64,000 nt of DNA from Planktosalinus sp963977065 (GTDB lineage: Bacteria; Bacteroidota; Bacteroidia; Flavobacteriales; Flavobacteriaceae). The stretch spans positions 186,001 through 250,000 of the forward strand of contig CAXBNF010000002.1 in the NCBI GenBank assembly GCA_963977065.1, written 5' to 3'. Below the pieces are notes generated by a model that saw only the letters and a program-made list of their open reading frames with translations, searched no databases and was not told the origin of the DNA. Of this stretch, positions 25,134 through 33,644 are shown piece after piece. A program made the position numbers and the translations under genes. Each line of letters starts with the position of its first letter. Within the stretch, counting starts at the first letter, position 1.

Positions 25134-27419
25134 ATGAAAAAAAGATTCGGAATAGTCATCATAGGGCTTCTTTTATTTGGGTGCGCAGAGAACACGTCAA
25201 ACGAAAAAGAATCTCAAGAAAAACAGGCTCAAGAACAAATAAACCGGTTAAAAGCTTTTGCTAAAGCTTATGGTTATGTAAAATACTTTCATCCCAGTGA
25301 TGAAGCTTCACAAATAGATTGGAACAGTTTTGAAGTCTATGGAATTGGCGAGATTTTAAAGTGCAATGATACAGAAGAGGCAATAGCTACCCTCAACGAC
25401 TTATTCAAACCCATTGCACCCGGTGTTGTATTTTCCAATACAAATGAGGCCTATGATCTTTCCGTGATTACACCTGAACCAATTGATGATTATAAGCCCA
25501 CCTATTGGCAGCACAAGGGGGTTTCAAAAGACATGAATTATCAAGGTGGTGCTTATGCCAGTTCCAGAGTAAATCGCTATACTGAAATTGATGAATCAAG
25601 CGATTTTGGCAACATTTCGGCATTTCTGGAACCGGAAAAATATAGGGGAAAGGAGATAAAATATACTGCTTGGGTAAAGCTTCAGGAAGGCTCTAAGGGG
25701 ACAGGGCATTTATGGTTGCGAGTTGACAAACCCGATAGAACGTATGGCTTTTTTGAGAATATGGATGCTAACCCGATTCAAAGCAATGAGTGGAAACAAT
25801 ATGAAATTGTTGGGGATGTAGATGATTTAGCATCGGGGTTGTTGCTGGGGAGTTTTTTAAAAGGAAAAGGCACATTGTTTTTAGATGATGTCCGGCTCTA
25901 TTATAAAGAGGACAATGAATGGATAGAAATACCCATTAAAAACAGTGATTTTGAAGCCGATACAATTGGGCAAAGAAGTGAACAATCAGCGTGGACAGGA
26001 GGCAGTCCGGGCTATACATACTCGATTTCAAACACTGAAAGCAAAGAAGGTGAACAAAGTGCGGTTATTACTTATGAAGGAAAAAGGAAACGAGTAGAAG
26101 GAACGGCTCTTTTTGATTCCATTCCGGCATTTGGGGAACTCATAGAAAAAGAAATTGGCGATGGCATTTTTTGTCAAATACCATTAACGCTTTACGGTAA
26201 TACTGAAAACACCTATCCTAAAAGCACCACCTTACCCAAGTTACTGGACAGCTTAGAAAATGTGAATGAAAGCCCAAACAATGTTTCTGTTTTCTTGGGA
26301 AATGTTATAAATACATACAATGTTTTCCAACACTTTTACCCCTACTTTCATGAAGTGGATGTGGACTGGGATAAAGAATTAACTACCGCTTTACACAGAA
26401 GCTTCAATGACCAAACCGCATATGATCATCTGGTGACTTTGCAAAAATTTACTGCGCCCCTAAAAGACGGACACATTCGTGTGAATGGTCCTAATCCCAA
26501 AGAATATGTCCCCCCCATTCACTGGGAGTGGATAGAAGGGAAGTTGGTCATCACCAGTGTAAAAAAGGAAGGATTGGGAATACAGGTTGGAGATGTCGTC
26601 ACCAAAATTAATAACCAATCATCAAAAGATTACTTTAAAGAAATCAATTCCAGGATTTCGGCAGGTACTGAGGGGTGGTTAAACTTTAGGGCACAACACT
26701 TGAGCCTTTTTGGTGAAAAAGACGAATCATTGGTTTTGGAAATCAATAACAACACTATCACCCTGAACCGTGATAACAAATATGATTATGGTACTATTGA
26801 TATTGCAATACAAGAGAATGACTATACAGTATTGGATGAAAATATCTATTATCTCAATCTCAGCAAAATTGAAATGGACACCATTACTGCGCTTTTACCA
26901 AAACTACTACAAGCAAAAGGTATTATCTGTGATTTACGGGGCTACCCTAAGGGAAACCACGGTTTTATTTCACACCTCTTAAAGGAAAAGGATACTTCCA
27001 AAGCCTGGATGAGAATCCCTAAAATAATATATCCTGATCAGGAAAAAAACACAGGATTTGAAAATCACGGTTGGGAACTGGAACCCAAAGACCCCTATCT
27101 GGGAGACAAAAAAGTTGTTTTTATCACTGACGGAAGGGCAATCAGTTATGCCGAAAGTTTTATGAGTTTTATTGAAGGTTATCAATTAGCAACCATAGTG
27201 GGTCAACCCACAGCTGGTGCCAATGGCAATATAAATCCTTTTACGCTTTCAGGAAATTACACAATCACTTGGACCGGAATGAAGGTAGTAAAACTTGATG
27301 GCTCTCAACTTCACGCTAAAGGCGTATTACCCGATATCTATGTCAGCAAAACCATTGAGGGGGTCAAATCAGGAAAAGACGAATTTTTAGAAAAAGCATT
27401 GGAGGTTATTTTGAACTAA
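25134..27419 (+). CDS. S41 family peptidase, predicted lipoprotein
   Basis: 761 residues. A lipoprotein signal (GIVIIGLLLFGCAEN, Cys17) places it in an outer or inner membrane leaflet. An N-terminal region (about 30-330) includes a carbohydrate-binding-like beta segment near 130-260. A PDZ-like stretch lies near 470-500 (GLGIQVGDVVTKIN). The C-terminal tail-protease core has ICDLRGYPKGNHGF near 602 and the catalytic serine in GRAISYAESF near 667-676, followed by GQPTAGANG. It should be a serine protease of unknown target. It is the only plus-strand gene in the metal island and lies between two copies of one repeat. Confidence 0.83.
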   Translation: MKKRFGIVIIGLLLFGCAENTSNEKESQEKQAQEQINRLKAFAKAYGYVKYFHPSDEASQIDWNSFEVYGIGEILKCNDTEEAIATLNDLFKPIAPGVVFSNTNEAYDLSVITPEPIDDYKPTYWQHKGVSKDMNYQGGAYASSRVNRYTEIDESSDFGNISAFLEPEKYRGKEIKYTAWVKLQEGSKGTGHLWLRVDKPDRTYGFFENMDANPIQSNEWKQYEIVGDVDDLASGLLLGSFLKGKGTLFLDDVRLYYKEDNEWIEIPIKNSDFEADTIGQRSEQSAWTGGSPGYTYSISNTESKEGEQSAVITYEGKRKRVEGTALFDSIPAFGELIEKEIGDGIFCQIPLTLYGNTENTYPKSTTLPKLLDSLENVNESPNNVSVFLGNVINTYNVFQHFYPYFHEVDVDWDKELTTALHRSFNDQTAYDHLVTLQKFTAPLKDGHIRVNGPNPKEYVPPIHWEWIEGKLVITSVKKEGLGIQVGDVVTKINNQSSKDYFKEINSRISAGTEGWLNFRAQHLSLFGEKDESLVLEINNNTITLNRDNKYDYGTIDIAIQENDYTVLDENIYYLNLSKIEMDTITALLPKLLQAKGIICDLRGYPKGNHGFISHLLKEKDTSKAWMRIPKIIYPDQEKNTGFENHGWELEPKDPYLGDKKVVFITDGRAISYAESFMSFIEGYQLATIVGQPTAGANGNINPFTLSGNYTITWTGMKVVKLDGSQLHAKGVLPDIYVSKTIEGVKSGKDEFLEKALEVILN

Positions 27420-27720
27420 CCGGCAGGCTACTTCTATGTATTTTATGGTAAAAAGAAAGAGCGGTAGCGGGGCTTGTCACCTCAACACTCCTTTTTTGTT
27501 ACCCCGGACCCCCAAATGCTGAGAGGAGTCTCATCTGAGTAAGCACTTAATGCTAAGCAAAGGGGAATGAGCAGTGTAGCGGGATCAACGGTGAGTGAGC
27601 AACCATGCGTGAGCGGCGGGATGGGATTCCTCCTTCGTCGGAATGACAAGTTGAAGGAGGAAATGTTATTAGGGATTCGTTTTTGATTGACGAGATCCCC
27701 GCCTTCGCGGGGATGAGGGG
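27420..27720. repeat. Cluster of intergenic repeats (copy B plus two palindromes)
   Basis: Copy B of the element seen at 24790 begins with TTTTTGTTACCCCG (27493) and GTCTCATCTGAGTAAG (27529). Then come CCTCCTTC/GAAGGAGG (27629-27636 with 27653-27660, 16-base loop) and the perfect hairpin ATCCCCGC-CTTC-GCGGGGAT (27695-27714), touching the copA stop. They resemble REP-type extragenic palindromes. There is no T tract on either strand, so no clear terminator. Confidence 0.7.
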
Positions 27721-30228
27721 TTACCCAATGCGAGTCCCCTTCAACCGCAGCGCATTGGCAATCACCGAAACAGAGCTAAAACTCATCGCCAGAGCTGCAA
27801 TCATGGGTGAGAGCAAAATACCAAAGAAAGGGAACAACACTCCGGCGGCGATGGGAACACCCAGCGTGTTGTAAATGAGTGCAAAAAATAAATTCTGTTT
27901 GATGTTGCGCATCACTTTTTGACTTAGCATTTTGGCTTTTACCACACCTTGTAGGTCGCCTTTGACCAGGGTGATTTTGGCGCTTTCTATGGCCACATCG
28001 GTTCCTGTTCCCATGGCGATTCCAATATCTGACTGAGCCAATGCCGGTGCGTCGTTGATGCCGTCTCCTGCCATGGCGACTTTCTTACCTTCACTTTGCA
28101 GGCGTTTGACTTCGTTAAGTTTGTCTTCAGGCAGCATCCCGGCTTTAAATCCTGAGAGGTGCAGCTCGTCAGCCACGGCTGCGGCCGTGTTTTCATTGTC
28201 GCCGGTGAGCATATACACGTCCACCCCCGCGTCCATCAATTCCTGAATGGCCTGACGGCTGGTTTTTTTGATGGGGTCTGTAATGGTGATGTAGCCTGCC
28301 ACTTCGTTTTCCACTGCGAGATAGGAAACTGTTTTTCCTTTTTGTTGTTCTGTTTCTACTTGCTTTTTCACTTTAGAAGTAATTTCTGCTTTCACCTGAG
28401 CCATCAATTTGTCATTCCCCACGGCAATTTGCTTTCCGTTGACTACGCCCGTAACCCCTTTTCCGGTAACGGAATCAAAATCACTTGACTTGGTGACCTG
28501 AAGCTTCTTTTCTTTCGCGAAAGCGACCGTTGCCTCAGCTAAGGGATGCTCACTATTGGCATTCACAGAAGCGATGAATTGCAGCACTTCATCATCTGAA
28601 AAAGATTCAGAAACAGAAACCGTTTTTTCTACCGAAGGCTTTCCTTCAGTGATGGTGCCTGTTTTATCAATAATCAACGCATCAATCTTGTCCATTTGTT
28701 CCAGTGCCTGCGCATTTTTAATCAGCACTCCGTTTTGGGCACCTTTCCCCACACCCACCATTACCGACATAGGTGTCGCCAGTCCAAGGGCACAGGGACA
28801 CGCAATGATGAGTACGGCGATGGCATTGATCATTGCATAGGCATAGCTGGGCTCAGGGCCGTAAATGGCCCAGATAATAAAGGTGAGTATGGAAATGAGC
28901 ACCACAATGGGCACAAAAACCCCTGATATTTTATCGGCCAGTTTTTGAATGGGTGCTTGCGAACGGCTGGCTTCATTGACCATTTTGATGATTTGTGCCA
29001 GTAGGGTTTCATTCCCCACTTTTTCAGCGGTCATAGTGAAACTGCGGTTTCCATTGATGGTTCCGGAGCTTACTTTGTCGCCTTCTTTTTTATCGACGGG
29101 GATGGGCTCTCCTGTAATCATGGATTCATCCAGACTGCTGTATCCACTTTTGATGGTTCCGTCCACAGGTACCTTATCACCGGGTTTGACTCGAAGTATA
29201 TCTCCTTTTTGGATTTTATCGGTGGGGATTTCTTCTTCCTCACCGTCCACGATGCGAATGGCTTTATTGGGTGCCAATTTCAACAGTTCCTTAATGGCCG
29301 AGTTAGTTTTGCTGTGTGCCCTTGCTTCCAGTAACTGCCCCAGCAATACTAGTGTGAGAATAACAGTGGCGGCTTCAAAATACACATGCACGGTTCCCAT
29401 AGGGGTTTTGAATTGGTCGGGGAAGACATCGGGAATCAACAAGCCCACCACACTGAACAACCAGGCTACCCCGGCACCAATGGCGATGAGCGTAAACATA
29501 TTGAGGTTCCATGTAACAATGGAGCGCCAACCGCGTTCAAAAAACATCCAGGTGGCATAAAACACCACTGGTATGGAAAGTACCAATTGCACCCAGTTCC
29601 AATAAAACATGTCCATCCATTCATATAACGGGTTGCCCGGAATCATTTCAGACATCGCGATGATAAAAATGGGCAGGGTAAAAACCACTGCTACTTTGAA
29701 CTTTTTGAGCAGTTTGTTATAGGTCTTTTTTTCTGCGGAGAGGTCGGCTTCTTTGGGTACCAACTCCATCCCGCAAATAGGACAGTTTCCGGGTTCGTCT
29801 TTGACTACTTCGGGGTGCATGGGGCAGGTATATTGTGTTCCGCCTGTGGGCATTTGCATTTCCTCTACAAGATCCATCCCGCATACGGGGCAGTCGCCGG
29901 GTTCGTTATAGGTTTTATCACCTTCGCAATGCATGGGGCAATAGAACGTACCCGTGCCTTTTCCTTTTAGGGCTTCTTTAGACTGTTGCTGGTTTTGGTG
30001 TTGATGCTTTTCAGCTCCGGGTTTGTGGATTTGGTAATTGCCACCACCTTCTTTGAGGGCTTTTTGAAAGGTTTCAATGGGGATGTGTGAGTCCATTTCA
30101 ATGGTGGCCTCCGCTTTTTCCAAATCAACAGTTGCGTTTTTGACGCCTTTTACTTCAGACAGTGTTTTTTCTACATGGGAGCGACAACCGTTGCAGGTCA
30201 TTCCGGTTATTTGATAGGTGTGTTTCAT
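27721..30228 (-). CDS. copA: Copper-type P1B ATPase with HMA and two heavy-metal-binding modules
   Basis: 835 residues from the ATG at 30228. Order: HMA domain (GMTCNGC, Cys12 and Cys15), two Cys-His modules (FYCPMHCEG...CPVCGMDL, about 95-122; YTCPMHPE...CPICGMEL, about 133-158), then membrane helices from ~177, TGEP (372-375), CPC (477-479), DKTGT (521-525), LTGDNE and GDGINDAPAL. The last helices carry YN and MSFSS, the residues typical of Cu(I)/Ag(I) pumps (P1B-1). It exports Cu(I) from the cytoplasm. Last in the run beginning with the AraC-like gene. An in-frame TTG three codons upstream is a less likely start. Confidence 0.94.
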   Translation of the reverse strand: MKHTYQITGMTCNGCRSHVEKTLSEVKGVKNATVDLEKAEATIEMDSHIPIETFQKALKEGGGNYQIHKPGAEKHQHQNQQQSKEALKGKGTGTFYCPMHCEGDKTYNEPGDCPVCGMDLVEEMQMPTGGTQYTCPMHPEVVKDEPGNCPICGMELVPKEADLSAEKKTYNKLLKKFKVAVVFTLPIFIIAMSEMIPGNPLYEWMDMFYWNWVQLVLSIPVVFYATWMFFERGWRSIVTWNLNMFTLIAIGAGVAWLFSVVGLLIPDVFPDQFKTPMGTVHVYFEAATVILTLVLLGQLLEARAHSKTNSAIKELLKLAPNKAIRIVDGEEEEIPTDKIQKGDILRVKPGDKVPVDGTIKSGYSSLDESMITGEPIPVDKKEGDKVSSGTINGNRSFTMTAEKVGNETLLAQIIKMVNEASRSQAPIQKLADKISGVFVPIVVLISILTFIIWAIYGPEPSYAYAMINAIAVLIIACPCALGLATPMSVMVGVGKGAQNGVLIKNAQALEQMDKIDALIIDKTGTITEGKPSVEKTVSVSESFSDDEVLQFIASVNANSEHPLAEATVAFAKEKKLQVTKSSDFDSVTGKGVTGVVNGKQIAVGNDKLMAQVKAEITSKVKKQVETEQQKGKTVSYLAVENEVAGYITITDPIKKTSRQAIQELMDAGVDVYMLTGDNENTAAAVADELHLSGFKAGMLPEDKLNEVKRLQSEGKKVAMAGDGINDAPALAQSDIGIAMGTGTDVAIESAKITLVKGDLQGVVKAKMLSQKVMRNIKQNLFFALIYNTLGVPIAAGVLFPFFGILLSPMIAALAMSFSSVSVIANALRLKGTRIG

Positions 30229-30316
30229 AAGGCTCAACTTTTAGTTTAACAAAAGTACAGCTTGTGAAACAGAAGGACTTATGATATTTTGGCAAAGACT
30301 TCTGTTATTATGGCAG

Positions 30317-30883
30317 CTAAACCTTATCCAGAGCTTTGCGGTTTGCTAAACTTTTTTGTTTGTATTCGGAGGGACTGCAGCCTGTAGCCTGTTTGAACCT
30401 TGAAGAAAGATAAGCGGCACTGCTGTAGCCCAGATCGTAAGCAATTTCAGCAATACGCATCTCGCCGTATTCCAACAGCTCTTTAACGCGCTCCATCTGC
30501 AGATCGTTGTAAAAGTTTTGAATGCTCTTCCCTTCTACTTTTGTAAAAAGATTACTGAGGTGGCTGTAATCCATACCAAGTTGGGATTTTAGTATTTCAG
30601 AGAGGTTTTTATTGCCGAATGCTTTTTCTTTATACACCAGTTCGATGAGAATGGATTTGACCTTGTTGACCAGTTGTTCATTTTTATCAGGGAGTAAAGA
30701 AAAGCCAACCTGATCTAATTCAGCAATGAATTTTTCTTTCTCAACGGGCGTAAGGGGTTGTTCTAAAACTACTTTTCCCAGAGAAATTTTGGAGTAAGGA
30801 ATTTCCAACCGTTGCAGAATATCTTGAAGTGTTAACTTGCAGCGGTCACAAACAACGTTTTTTATGTGAAGGGTAGTTTGCAA
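30317..30883 (-). CDS. AraC-type regulator with N-terminal metal-binding-like domain
   Basis: 188 residues. The C-terminal half (about 85-185) is an AraC/XylS DNA-binding domain (KSIQNFYNDLQMERVKELL, then IAEIAYDLGYSS, then FKQATGCSPSEYK). Instead of the usual sugar-binding domain, residues 1-70 begin with LHIKNVVCDRCKLTL (Cys12, Cys15) and look like a single HMA-sized fold. It is probably a one-component sensor of Cu(I) or a similar metal that controls the ATPase and efflux genes around it; this is inference. The start is TTG: the upstream stop is five codons away and there is no ATG in between. Confidence 0.82.
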   Translation of the reverse strand: MQTTLHIKNVVCDRCKLTLQDILQRLEIPYSKISLGKVVLEQPLTPVEKEKFIAELDQVGFSLLPDKNEQLVNKVKSILIELVYKEKAFGNKNLSEILKSQLGMDYSHLSNLFTKVEGKSIQNFYNDLQMERVKELLEYGEMRIAEIAYDLGYSSAAYLSSRFKQATGCSPSEYKQKSLANRKALDKV

Positions 30884-30897
30884 AATATAGTAAATTC

Positions 30898-30924
30898 AAC
30901 CACCTGCCGGACCAGCAGGTGGTT
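30898..30924. terminator. 10-bp hairpin between the HMA lipoprotein and the araC-like gene
   Basis: AACCACCTGC, loop CGGACCA, GCAGGTGGTT. On the minus strand it follows the HMA gene stop by about 12 bases and precedes the AraC start by 15. The T tract is poor, so it may terminate weakly, or block 3' decay and split the efflux operon from the regulator and ATPase. Confidence 0.5.
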
Positions 30925-30936
30925 TATATAAGGTTT

Positions 30937-31386
30937 TTATTCTTCCATTTCGTGGTGATTGCCACTTTCACCGTCTTTCGGCTCAGTAAGGCTCATTTCC
31001 ATTTCATGGTCATACTGGCAGCAGTTGGGCAATTCTTTGTAAGCTTCTTCACTTCCTGCCACTTGATCGGTATCATACCCGGATGCTGCAATGGCATTGT
31101 GAATGGCCATTTCATCGGTTTTTGTGTCATCATACTTTACATCAATCTTTTTTAAATCGATATCCCAATTGGCCGCAGCTACACCTTCCACACTATTGGC
31201 AGCTGTTTCAATGGTTTTTTTACACATCCCACAGTTACCACGTACACCAAAAGTGGTTTCAGACATGGCTATTTCTTTGACTTCTTCATTAGTTTCTGTT
31301 GTTTCTTGTTTTTCTTCTGTCTGGTTTTTACAGGATGTCATTCCTATGACTGCCAAAACAGCGATACTTAATAGTACTTTTTTCAT
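30937..31386 (-). CDS. HMA domain lipoprotein with Cys-Cys tail
   Basis: 149 residues from the ATG at 31386 (MKKVLLSIAVLAVIG). Lipobox MTSC gives Cys19 as the lipidation site. A Glu/Thr-rich linker follows, then one HMA domain (about 42-110) with C52-GM-C55, then EEAYKELPNCCQYDHEME with the pair Cys122-Cys123 and His/Met-rich residues to the end. It should hold Cu(I) or Ag(I) in the periplasm next to the efflux pump. It shares its tail pattern with the HMA protein at 21549-21899. It ends the efflux gene run. Confidence 0.85.
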   Translation of the reverse strand: MKKVLLSIAVLAVIGMTSCKNQTEEKQETTETNEEVKEIAMSETTFGVRGNCGMCKKTIETAANSVEGVAAANWDIDLKKIDVKYDDTKTDEMAIHNAIAASGYDTDQVAGSEEAYKELPNCCQYDHEMEMSLTEPKDGESGNHHEMEE

Positions 31387-31424
31387 GGTTTTAAAAATTA
31401 AAGGGTTATTAATTGAATTCAAAT

Positions 31425-31880
31425 TTAGTTATTATTCTTTTTTATACGTTCTAAATATTCTTTCATCAAAGCAATTTCTTCTTTTTGCAGCGCGATGATG
31501 TCTTCTGCCAGTTTTTTGGTTTCCGGATCTTGTAAATCGGCATTTTCACTCGTTAAAATCGCCGAAGAATGATGCGGTATCATCGCTTTCATATATTGTA
31601 CGTCCGATATCCCAATTTGGTTCCGCATCATGTAATACACAGCACCAAAGCCCAAAATCGATACCGCTAAAATTAGTGCGTTCAACTTTTTGTTTTTGTA
31701 CATGCCCCACATATACAACAGCATTACTACTGCCATGGGTGCAATCATCAGCAGTGTCATATACGTACGCATGGTGCTGAGCATCACGTGGTCTATACTG
31801 GCTGCATTTAAGAACATGATGGCATACATAATCACAAAGGACGTTGCTATCATCAGTGCAAATTTCAGGTACTTGTTCAT
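31425..31880 (-). CDS. DUF305 family membrane protein
   Basis: 151 residues. Three or four membrane helices in the first ~90 residues (FALMIATSFVIMYAIMFL, MTLLMIAPMAVVMLLYMWG, LILAVSILGFGAVYYMM). The C-terminal domain has the DUF305 signature MKAMIPHHSSAILTSENADL (near 102-121), followed by a helix rich in Glu and Lys (LAEDIIALQKEEIALMKEYL). DUF305 proteins often sit beside copper genes, and the HH and Met residues could bind metal. It is between the CusB-type adaptor (19-base gap) and the HMA lipoprotein (38-base gap). The activity is unknown. Confidence 0.83.
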   Translation of the reverse strand: MNKYLKFALMIATSFVIMYAIMFLNAASIDHVMLSTMRTYMTLLMIAPMAVVMLLYMWGMYKNKKLNALILAVSILGFGAVYYMMRNQIGISDVQYMKAMIPHHSSAILTSENADLQDPETKKLAEDIIALQKEEIALMKEYLERIKKNNN

Positions 31881-31899
31881 AGTTTTTGTTTTTAAAGGT

Positions 31900-33642
31900 T
31901 TATTGTATACTATCAGTCACCTCGCCGCAACGAAGCATCATACTCCCAAAATAAGGATTTTTTATCTCTTTTGAAAGGCTGAGCCAATCGGCACCGGTAT
32001 CATTATTGGCCATGGGGCAATGCTGTACATAAATTGCTTCTGATGGTGCCCCAAAACTTTTTGCCATGGCAACCATCACATCAGAAACCTGATGGAATTG
32101 TTTTCTTAAACTTTCCATATCTGAAGCCTGCTCAACGTGGTTTAAGCTTAATTCAAGTGCTTCAGAAAAACGTGTCCAACTATCAAGCGATTTCTTTTCA
32201 AATTGATTGGCATCTACTTTTCCTAAGGTTTTCTTGAATACTATACCTGCAGCTTTTCCATTTTCAAAGTTATCCTCAGCCAGGTGCTCCTTGAATGAAA
32301 AATACCTTGTGAATAGGGATTCAATTGCTATTCTGGCTTTGGCCGAAAGCTCCACTTTCTCCACTTTTATTTGTTGTGTCTGCATTGTTTCTCCATGATT
32401 GTGCCCGGTATTTCCGCCGCCATCCGGACTCATCATACTGGGCCTTCCCGAAAGTTGCACTGCCGCATCAATGGTAAAGGCACCGTTGACCACCACCTCA
32501 TCGCCTACATTTAAGCCGCTTTTTACGATGTAGTTTTCTCCCAAAGCAGCACCTAAAGTCACTTCCCTTAAGCTAAACCCCCTGCCTTCTTTTACATAGA
32601 CAATGGCGCGTTTTCCGGTCCATAGTACTGCTGATTTTGGCAACACAATCTCGTTTTCAATCGTTTGTCCGGGCGCTGCCTGAACAATTCCTGAAGCAAA
32701 CATTTCAGGCTTTAACTTGCCCTCTTTGTTATTAACCTCAACGCGTGCCGTTGCGACACGGGTTTGAGCATTTAGCAAGGGGTCTATAAAAGAAATGGTT
32801 CCTTCAAAGGTTTCCCCGGGCAATGAATTGACTGTAAAACTGATCTTACTTCCCTCTTTTACCCAGGCCATCTGGCTTTCATACACATCAAAAAGCACCC
32901 ACAACTTGCTTAAATCGGCTATTTCATATAGTGACATACCACGCTCCACATAATCGCCCAACTCCACATTCTTTTTGGTAACCACTCCACTTACATCCGC
33001 TTGAATGTAGAAGCGATCCAATGGTTTTTCATTGGCAATAATTTGATCGATCTGTGCATTGCTGATTTTCCAGTTGCGCAACTTCGTTTTCGCTGCTTCA
33101 AAAAGTTCGGGCTGTGACGTACGGATGGCATAGGCCTGCAACAACTCTTGTTGGGCCGTGACCATTTCCGGCGAATAGATTTGTGCCAGGGTTTGTCCGG
33201 GGGAAACCTTTTCGCCTGTAAAATTGATGCGCAGTTGCTCGATCCTGCCCGGTATGTGTGTGCTTTGCGAATAGGAATTGCGTTCGTCCACCTGCACTTT
33301 TCCATTCAAACGGATGGCGCGTTCTGCATCACTTTTCCCCACAATCATGGTACTGACATTGGCCAGGCGCATCGCATTTTCACTCATGACAAATACAGCA
33401 GGGTCTCCCCCTTCATCCTCTTCCAACGGAATAAGGTCCATCCCGCAAAGCGGGCAATCACCCGATTCTGATTGCTGGATTTGCGGGTGCATGGAGCAGG
33501 TCCAAATGGTATCTTCTGACACATCTTCATGCGCATGCTTATTTTCGGTTTGACCGCTTCCGCCAAAAATCAACCAACCCAGGAGTAATCCCAGTGCCAG
33601 AATCGCCATCGCTTTTATTCTGTTTTTATTTCTTGATTCCAT
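31900..33642 (-). CDS. CusB-type RND efflux periplasmic adaptor with N-terminal metal module and DUF3347
   Basis: 580 residues. An N-terminal membrane anchor (about 11-27), then a heavy-metal-binding module (WTCSMHPQI, CPLCGMDLIP; about 47-72) of the same type as the two in CopA. The adaptor part follows (about 95-400), with the hairpin/lipoyl sequences RIEQLRINFTGEKVSPGQTL and FYIQADVSGVVTKKNVELGDYV. The C-terminus (about 425-575) is a DUF3347 domain (YVQHCPMANNDTGADWLS, NPYFGSMMLRCG), which may bind copper. It bridges CusA-like and CusC-like subunits, both encoded upstream. It begins two bases after the tolC stop. Confidence 0.91.
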   Translation of the reverse strand: MESRNKNRIKAMAILALGLLLGWLIFGGSGQTENKHAHEDVSEDTIWTCSMHPQIQQSESGDCPLCGMDLIPLEEDEGGDPAVFVMSENAMRLANVSTMIVGKSDAERAIRLNGKVQVDERNSYSQSTHIPGRIEQLRINFTGEKVSPGQTLAQIYSPEMVTAQQELLQAYAIRTSQPELFEAAKTKLRNWKISNAQIDQIIANEKPLDRFYIQADVSGVVTKKNVELGDYVERGMSLYEIADLSKLWVLFDVYESQMAWVKEGSKISFTVNSLPGETFEGTISFIDPLLNAQTRVATARVEVNNKEGKLKPEMFASGIVQAAPGQTIENEIVLPKSAVLWTGKRAIVYVKEGRGFSLREVTLGAALGENYIVKSGLNVGDEVVVNGAFTIDAAVQLSGRPSMMSPDGGGNTGHNHGETMQTQQIKVEKVELSAKARIAIESLFTRYFSFKEHLAEDNFENGKAAGIVFKKTLGKVDANQFEKKSLDSWTRFSEALELSLNHVEQASDMESLRKQFHQVSDVMVAMAKSFGAPSEAIYVQHCPMANNDTGADWLSLSKEIKNPYFGSMMLRCGEVTDSIQ

Positions 33643-33644
33643 AA

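Noticed and set aside
27695..27714. Hairpin ATCCCCGC-CTTC-GCGGGGAT as copA terminator
   Set aside because: No T tract follows on the minus strand; it resembles a REP-type palindrome.
28949..29560. 203-codon open frame on the plus strand
   Set aside because: It lies wholly antisense to copA, whose protein has all P1B motifs. Codon-position shadowing explains it.
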